A DNA stretch of 64,000 nt from Halomonas sp. BDJS001 (GTDB taxonomy: Bacteria; Pseudomonadota; Gammaproteobacteria; Pseudomonadales; Halomonadaceae). The stretch is from positions 4,774,001 to 4,838,000 of the forward strand of contig NZ_CP110535.1 in assembly GCF_026104355.1 (NCBI RefSeq), written 5' to 3'. Below the pieces are notes generated by a model. It was not told the DNA's origin. It saw only the letters and a program-made list of their open reading frames with translations, and ran no database searches. Each line of letters opens with the position of its first letter. Within the stretch, counting starts at the first letter, position 1. This document shows positions 59,306 to 64,000 of the stretch, piece after piece. Both the position numbers and the translations under genes were made by a program.

Positions 59306-59403
59306 GACCGTTTGCGGGCTGAAGACACCGATTGCATCGCCACTGAATAGATCGATCCACATGTTTACCGCTGCGTACTCACCATATCGAGCAACTTGTC
59401 TCG
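59306..59403 (+). pseudogene. Remnant of a shikimate dehydrogenase gene with an internal deletion
   Basis: It joins sequence like 47050-47076 of aroE copy 2 (GCTGAAGACACCGATT) directly to sequence like 47542-47625 (TGCATCGCCACTGAATAGATCGATCC onward in shorter blocks, then CATATCGAGCAACTTGT). Both joined points carry CCGATT in the intact gene, so a deletion of 471 bases between short direct repeats explains the structure. An in-frame TAG has also arisen. It follows the quiC remnant in the same order as the intact pair. Confidence 0.8.
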
Positions 59404-59452
59404 CCTTCTGCTCACTCTATGCCATGAAGCGCCAGAGAAATAGCGTACAATT

Positions 59453-59470
59453 ATTCGTCATTCGAACTTA
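59453..59470. promoter_or_regulatory. PcaR-like half-conserved site upstream of AEC carrier 2
   Basis: ATTCGTCATTCGAACTTA resembles the pcaB site (TTCGCTATTCGAACTAT) in its TTCG-N4-TTCGAAC arrangement and lies 32 bases before the carrier start. It may bring the carrier under the same IclR-type regulator. Confidence 0.4.
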
Positions 59471-59501
59471 ATTATTTGCCTTCATGCGCTAAGGGGCCGC
59501 C

Positions 59502-60452
59502 ATGCTCGCTATACTTGGGATTACCACGCCCATATTCCTACTTATTGGCTTAGGGTATATAGCGAGATGGAGTGGCATTATCCAGCGCGAACAGATGCAG
59601 GGAGTGGGCGTCTTTGTGCTCTACTGCGCACTGCCCGCGCTGGTGATCCGCGCGCTCACACAGCGACCTCTCGAAGAGGTTTTCAAGCTCAACTATCTGG
59701 TGGCTTACGGGCTGGGCTCTATCGCCGTTTTCGGTGCAGGGTTACTGCTCTGCTTAAAACTACAGCGCCAACCACTCAACGCCAGCGCCATGCAGGCGCT
59801 CGGCATGGCGGCCGCCAATAGCGGCTTTGTGGGTTACCCCGTGGCCGCCATGATCATCGGTTCGCCCGCGGCGGTGCTGTTAGCGCTCAATATGCTCGTT
59901 GAGAACTTGCTGGTTCTTCCCGCAGCACTGATTCTGGCCGAAATGGGTAACCACCAAGGTGCTAGCGTATGGAAAACAGTTAAGCAGACAGCCCTTAGCC
60001 TCATCAAAAACCCGGTGCTGGTAGGCTTGATGATCGGCATTTGCCTGGCCGTTTCCGGCGTTAAGATTCCCGCACCGCTGTTTAAAGCCATCAATATGCT
60101 CGCCGAAGCGGCGGGCCCAGCGGCGCTGTTTGTGATCGGCGGCGCGCTGTTTGGCTTGCAGGTTAAAGGTATGGCGAGCAATGTAGGTCAAATTGTCATC
60201 GGCAAACTGTTTATTCACCCCCTGCTCATCCTCATCGCCTTCTATTTTGTTCCAGGCGTTGATCCACTTTATATGGCCGGTGCATTGCTATTTGCTGCCG
60301 CGCCGATGATCAGCATTTACCCCCTGTTTGGCCAACGCTATGGTTTAGGCGGCGTAAGCGCTGCGGCAATGCTGGTGGCGACAGTAGCCTCTTTCTTTAC
60401 CCTTAGCTTGATTATCTGGCTAATGACACTGTCAGGGCTCATGGCGTTTTAA
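59502..60452 (+). CDS. AEC family transporter, copy 2
   Basis: This 316-residue protein has about ten membrane helices in the AEC fold. It has AAANSGFVGYPVAAMIIGSPAAV in the first half and MISIYPLFGQRYGLGGVSAA in the second, matching copy 1 at 31997-32947 in length and motifs. In region 3 the carrier directly follows the dehydrogenase gene. Here it follows the dehydrogenase remnant, so this was probably once the last gene of the quiC copy 2 operon. It now appears to be transcribed with the SDR gene 29 bases downstream. Confidence 0.88.
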   Translation: MLAILGITTPIFLLIGLGYIARWSGIIQREQMQGVGVFVLYCALPALVIRALTQRPLEEVFKLNYLVAYGLGSIAVFGAGLLLCLKLQRQPLNASAMQALGMAAANSGFVGYPVAAMIIGSPAAVLLALNMLVENLLVLPAALILAEMGNHQGASVWKTVKQTALSLIKNPVLVGLMIGICLAVSGVKIPAPLFKAINMLAEAAGPAALFVIGGALFGLQVKGMASNVGQIVIGKLFIHPLLILIAFYFVPGVDPLYMAGALLFAAAPMISIYPLFGQRYGLGGVSAAAMLVATVASFFTLSLIIWLMTLSGLMAF

Positions 60453-60481
60453 ATAGCAAAGGTGTACGGAGAAAAACAAAC

Positions 60482-61210
60482 ATGTACCAACACTCTGATC
60501 TGCAGGACTGCGCCGTGGTAACCGGCGGAGCGAGAAACATCGGCCAAGCCATTGCTTTGCGTCTCCAGCAGGATGGCTATCGCGTTATCGTGGCGGACAT
60601 CGTCGCGCCGGAGGCCGACTCTTTACAAGAAGACGCCTACCAAGTCGACCTTGCCGACGCCAACGCGACTCGCCGGGTGATGGAGGAAATCGCCGAACGA
60701 TATGCGGTGTCCCGGCTGATCAATAATGTGGGTATTGTGGCACCAGCGCTGCTTGAAGAGGCACGGCTTGAGGACTTCGATAAGCTCATGCATCTGAACG
60801 TGCGCTCGGCGCTGGTCTGCACTCAAGCGCTACTGCCCACTATAAAGGCACAGGGCATGGGCCGTATCGTCATGAATGCCAGCCGTGTGGTGCTCGGTAA
60901 AGAGGCGCGCACTATTTACAGTGCGACAAAGGGGGCACTGCAATCCATGGCCCGCACCTGGGCGCTGGAGCTTGCTGAGCACGGTATTACGGTCAACTGC
61001 GTGGCACCCGGCCCTATCGCCACCAGCGCTTTCTGGCAAAATAACCCGCCTGACTCTGAGCGCGCCCGCCGTATCATCGATAACATTCCGCTACAGCGTA
61101 TGGGCCAGCCGGAAGACGTCGCCCAGGCGGTTAGCTTCTTTTGCGATGAGCGCAGCGGCTTCATTACCGGCCAGACGCTGTTTGTTTGCGGCGGAGTGAC
61201 GGTCGGTTAA
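60482..61210 (+). CDS. SDR family oxidoreductase
   Basis: This 242-residue short-chain dehydrogenase has VTGGARNIGQAIALRL, the catalytic YSATK and a C-terminal SGFITGQTLFVCGGVTVG. The structural motif reads NNVG rather than NNAG. ACGGAG precedes the ATG. It follows the AEC carrier and converges with tctA (2-base gap). The gene may encode a shikimate- or quinate-related or other hydroxyacid dehydrogenase; the substrate is not shown by the sequence. Confidence 0.87.
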   Translation: MYQHSDLQDCAVVTGGARNIGQAIALRLQQDGYRVIVADIVAPEADSLQEDAYQVDLADANATRRVMEEIAERYAVSRLINNVGIVAPALLEEARLEDFDKLMHLNVRSALVCTQALLPTIKAQGMGRIVMNASRVVLGKEARTIYSATKGALQSMARTWALELAEHGITVNCVAPGPIATSAFWQNNPPDSERARRIIDNIPLQRMGQPEDVAQAVSFFCDERSGFITGQTLFVCGGVTVG

Positions 61211-61211
61211 A

Positions 61212-62717
61212 TCAGTTTTGGCGTGACTCGTCAGTGCTATCCCGCGCGCCACGGCGCGATGCGGCAAAGCGATAAACCGCCAGGCCGATAGATCCCACCG
61301 TCAGGGCGATGAAGGCCCAGGTAATCGGCCCACGCACAAAGATCGACAGGTCGTTGGAGCCGATAAGCAGAGAACGGCGCAGGTTGTCTTCGAACATCGG
61401 CCCCAGAATGAAGCCAATCAGAAACGGCGCCGCCGGTATGGCGACACGATTGAAGATATATCCCAACACCCCAAAAGCCAGCATCAGCCACACGTCGAAC
61501 GTGGCGTTATTGACCGCATAGGCGCCGTAAACACAGAACATCAAGACGATAGGAAAGAGAATTGACTTGGGGATATCAGCAATTAACGAGAAGTACTTGA
61601 TGGCAACGTTACCCACCACCAGCAGGATGACCGAGCTGCACATAATCCCCAGAAACAGTGCATAGATCAGCGATAGGTTTTCCTGGAACATAAGTGGGCC
61701 AGGGGTTAACCCGTGCACCATAAAAGCCCCCAGGATAATAGCGGTAATGACATCCCCTGGAATACCGAGCGATAACAGCGGAATTAGCGTTGCCCCGGCA
61801 ACGCCATTGTTACCGGCCTCAGCCGCGGCCACCCCTTCTACCTCGCCCTTGCCGAAATTTGCTCTGCTGGGAGAGCGCCGACGCGCATCGCTGTAGGAGA
61901 TGAACGCTGCCGCCGTCGCCCCGGTGCCGGGGATAGCGCCAATAATCACGCCAATTAAGCTACCTCGCACAATGCTTTTCATACAACGCTTGAGCTCAGA
62001 GAAAGCCAAACCAGCACCACTCGCCTTCGCCTTAATATGCGGGATCGCTTTCTTACGATAAAACTCGATGATTTCTGGAATCGCAAACAGGCCGATCAAT
62101 AGGGGGATAAAGGAGATGCTGTCCATCAGGTTGTAGCTGTCGAAGGTCAGCCGCTGGGAACCGAAGACCTCATCCAACCCTACCATGGATAACAAAATGC
62201 CTAGCAGCGCTGCCATCAGGCCCTTGATCATAGAGCCGCTGGCTAGCGAGATGATAATGGTGAGAGAAAAACAGATCAGCCAGAAAAATTCGGGTGCCCC
62301 GAAGTTCAGCGCAATTTTGGCCAAGTAGGCGGCAAAAAAGATCAACGCTATGTTGGAGATAAAATCGGCAATCACCGATGAGTAAAGCGCAGCCTTTAGC
62401 GCTTTTTTTGCATGCCCCTGCTGGGCCATCGGGTAGCCGTCTAACAACGTACAGGCCGAGGCGGGGGAGCCCGGGGTTCTAATCAGAATGGCAGTAATCG
62501 AGCCACCGTACATCCCACCCTTATAGATGCCTACCAGCAGCAGGATAGCGGCAACCGGCTGCATGGAGAAGGTAAACGGGAGTGCCAAGGCCACCGCCAT
62601 GGTGGCGGTTAAACCAGGGATGGAACCCACCACTACGCCAATCACCACACCTACGGCGATAGCCAGAAAGTTATCCAGGCTAAAGAATATGCCAACGACT
62701 TCCGAAAAGTTTTCCAT
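61212..62717 (-). CDS. TTT system large permease (TctA family)
   Basis: This 501-residue permease has about 11 helices and the full TctA motifs: GVVVGSIPGLTATMAVALALPFTF, GGMYGGSITAILIRTPGSPASACTLLDGYPMAQQG, GAIPGTGATAAAFISY and SLGIPGDVITAIILGAFMVHGLTPGPLMF. It is intact, unlike the tctA at 56810. It follows tctB on the same strand after 27 bases. Confidence 0.94.
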   Translation of the reverse strand: MENFSEVVGIFFSLDNFLAIAVGVVIGVVVGSIPGLTATMAVALALPFTFSMQPVAAILLLVGIYKGGMYGGSITAILIRTPGSPASACTLLDGYPMAQQGHAKKALKAALYSSVIADFISNIALIFFAAYLAKIALNFGAPEFFWLICFSLTIIISLASGSMIKGLMAALLGILLSMVGLDEVFGSQRLTFDSYNLMDSISFIPLLIGLFAIPEIIEFYRKKAIPHIKAKASGAGLAFSELKRCMKSIVRGSLIGVIIGAIPGTGATAAAFISYSDARRRSPSRANFGKGEVEGVAAAEAGNNGVAGATLIPLLSLGIPGDVITAIILGAFMVHGLTPGPLMFQENLSLIYALFLGIMCSSVILLVVGNVAIKYFSLIADIPKSILFPIVLMFCVYGAYAVNNATFDVWLMLAFGVLGYIFNRVAIPAAPFLIGFILGPMFEDNLRRSLLIGSNDLSIFVRGPITWAFIALTVGSIGLAVYRFAASRRGARDSTDESRQN

Positions 62718-62744
62718 AGGACACCTAGAAAAATAAGTAGCGAA

Positions 62745-63251
62745 TCAGAAACCGAGCGGCATTATCGGTAGTGGCACGTTCATTACTTCTACAAATAAGA
62801 GCGTCACAATAATAGGAAACAGAAATGCCAGGCTATATACCCACCAAGTGCGAACCGGGTGTGCTACGAAAAGTACTAACGTTGCCAAAATACCGCAGAA
62901 CACGGCGCCTATCACCTCAAACAAGGCAACATATATCACCAGAGACAACACCATTAGCACGAAACGCCGCGTGGAGCCTTTCTCAATCGCCCGCTCATCC
63001 TCCTCGGCTCTCTGTTCCACAATGCAGGCCTGAAGAATAAGCAGAACCGAAAACAGCAGGATCAGCCAGCCGATAATCGTCGGCAGCCACCGCGGCGACA
63101 TCATTGGGTTTTGTAGGATCGGCGGTTCGTTTATATAGTTGGGTACCAGATAAAAGACCAACACGATGGCAAACCCCAGCAATACGATGCCGGTGATAAG
63201 ATCGCTGGTATCTTTTATTTTTACTCTGCGCTTGGAACCCGAAGGTGTCAT
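62745..63251 (-). CDS. TTT system small permease (TctB family)
   Basis: This 168-residue protein has four helices. The loop after the first reads PNYINEPPILQNPMMSPRWLPTIIGWLI, the TctB pattern. The ATG at 63251 has AGGAGA upstream; a longer start at 63275 would fall before that site. It lies between tctC and tctA. Confidence 0.88.
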   Translation of the reverse strand: MTPSGSKRRVKIKDTSDLITGIVLLGFAIVLVFYLVPNYINEPPILQNPMMSPRWLPTIIGWLILLFSVLLILQACIVEQRAEEDERAIEKGSTRRFVLMVLSLVIYVALFEVIGAVFCGILATLVLFVAHPVRTWWVYSLAFLFPIIVTLLFVEVMNVPLPIMPLGF

Positions 63252-63276
63252 CGCGGCCTTCTCCTGGAGACACAAG

Positions 63277-63304
63277 AGAGGCGAGGGTAGCGGCCCTCGC
63301 CTCT
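63277..63304 (-). promoter_or_regulatory. Hairpin between tctC and tctB
   Basis: AGAGGCGAGGG (63277-63287) pairs perfectly with CCCTCGCCTCT (63294-63304) around a six-base loop, with no T-run on the minus strand. It occupies the gap after the binding-protein gene, as the hairpins at 21259, 43041 and 56286 do. Confidence 0.6.
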
Positions 63305-63327
63305 GTGTTTGACGGAAGACGTCTTAA

Positions 63328-64000
63328 TTACTGGCTAATACCGGCCTGCTGTGCAACGCCTTTCCAACGTTCTACTTCATCGGCAATGAACTGCTTGAAC
63401 TCTTCGCCAGACACCTGACCCGGCTCGGCGCCCAGCTGATCAGCAAAGTCCAAAAACTCTTCACGCTCCATCACCTTAGCAAGGGCATCCTGCATAACGC
63501 TTTGCGCTTCTTCAGGGAAAGAGCTGTGTGCCACCAGGCCAAACCATGCCGTCGTGACGAACTGGTCGAGGTTGTACTCGCCCACTTCCGATAACGTGGG
63601 TACATCAGGCAAATACTCTGACCGCTCAGCAGAGGTAACCGCTAGAGCGCGCAAATCACCCGAGCGAATATGTGACAGGACGGTTGGCATGTTCTCAAAG
63701 GAGACATCGACATCGCCCCCTAAGAGCGCAGGAAGCGCCGCACCGCTGCCAGCAAAAGGCACTGCCGTCATATTGGTTTCAGTCAACGTCTTGAATAGCT
63801 CACCGGACATATGGATGGAACTGCCCACGCCACTGTGGCTGAAGGTCATGTTCTCTTCCTTTGCGGCTTCAACGAACTCAATAACACTTTCATAAGGGCT
63901 ATCGGCAGGCACCACCATGACATTGGGGATATCGATCATGTTTTGCAGGAAGACAAAATCTTCGACGGGATCGTAGCTAAGATCGGGATAAATAGCTGCA
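63328..64000 (-). CDS. TTT system substrate-binding protein (TctC/Bug family), 5' end cut by the window
   Basis: The frame is open to the right edge and the visible part encodes the C-terminal 223 residues. The Bug-family region YPDLSYDPVEDFVFL lies upstream of the first internal ATG (63939), showing that the gene extends past the edge and does not start there. Further signs are GVGSSIHMSGELFK, VPFAGSGAALPALLGGDVD and LRALAVTSAERSEYLPDVPTLSEVG. It is the binding protein of the TTT system at 61212-63251. The substrate is unknown. Confidence 0.93.
   Translation of the reverse strand, partial: AAIYPDLSYDPVEDFVFLQNMIDIPNVMVVPADSPYESVIEFVEAAKEENMTFSHSGVGSSIHMSGELFKTLTETNMTAVPFAGSGAALPALLGGDVDVSFENMPTVLSHIRSGDLRALAVTSAERSEYLPDVPTLSEVGEYNLDQFVTTAWFGLVAHSSFPEEAQSVMQDALAKVMEREEFLDFADQLGAEPGQVSGEEFKQFIADEVERWKGVAQQAGISQ

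Noticed and set aside
59044..59307. Plus-strand frame of 87 codons after the second GntR gene
   Set aside because: It reads the quiC remnant in a shifted frame; the DNA similarity shows it is a decayed gene, not a new small protein.
1..64000. CRISPR arrays, tRNA or rRNA genes, insertion sequences, integrases
   Set aside because: None was seen on either strand; no regularly spaced repeats, cloverleaf sequences or transposase motifs were recognised.

Overview
The window looks like chromosome of a moderately GC-rich, probably marine or halophilic gammaproteobacterium of the Halomonas type. That is an inference from gene content and style: many TRAP and tripartite tricarboxylate (TTT) transporters, a pca cluster controlled by PcaQ, a fused pcaDC gene, and a DcaP porin. 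No rRNA, tRNA, CRISPR array, integrase or transposase is visible. The theme is uptake and breakdown of plant-derived aromatic and alicyclic acids, interrupted by a small type VI secretion (T6SS) effector island.

Region 1 (1-10.4 kb), hydroxycinnamate and vanillate: a MarR regulator, TRAP permeases and a DUF3237 gene on the minus strand diverge from a feruloyl-CoA synthetase gene. A DcaP-type porin, a GntR regulator, vanillate demethylase vanAB and a TRAP binding protein follow. Ferulate activation plus vanillate demethylation would feed protocatechuate to the pca genes at 33-41 kb.

Region 2 (10.5-18.7 kb), orphan T6SS module, all minus strand: vgrG, a DUF4123 adaptor, a 643-residue protein of unknown family (candidate effector), a frameshifted secreted protein, a PAAR tip protein, a DUF3592 membrane protein and a coiled-coil lipoprotein. 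A decayed PAAR 3' end lies beyond the lipoprotein.

Region 3 (19.1-32.9 kb), quinate/shikimate plus meta-cleavage island: it begins with a decayed 3' piece of pcaG, then a TRAP transporter. Divergent from it is an operon for a carboxymuconolactone-decarboxylase-like protein, dmpE, dmpH, tautomerase, dmpF, dmpG, an extradiol dioxygenase and a GntR regulator. A dehydroshikimate dehydratase (quiC), type II dehydroquinase, quinate/shikimate dehydrogenase and AEC carrier follow. The island ends against intact pcaG.

Region 4 (32.9-40.9 kb): pcaB, pcaIJF, pcaDC, pcaQ and pcaHG, a full protocatechuate ortho-cleavage pathway to succinyl-CoA and acetyl-CoA. Two sites matching the PcaQ consensus and two PcaR/PcaU-like inverted repeats are visible.

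Region 5 (41.1-47.6 kb): TetR regulator, a second TRAP transporter paralogous to that of region 3, a second quiC and a second shikimate dehydrogenase.

Region 6 (47.7-59.0 kb), accessory block: SDR, GntR, 2-hydroxyacid dehydrogenase, isocitrate-lyase/PEP-mutase-family enzyme, a second SDR, a TRAP transporter, then a TTT system whose tctA is frameshifted and a paralogous GntR regulator. The block separates intact quiC-aroE from a decayed quiC-aroE remnant (59.08-59.40 kb), so it looks inserted. Region 7 (59.4-64 kb): a second AEC carrier, an SDR and a second TTT system that runs off the right edge.

The most notable structural pattern is that three cargo segments (10.6-12.2, 19.4-32.9 and 47.7-59.0 kb) each lie between an intact gene and a decayed copy of the same gene's 3' end.
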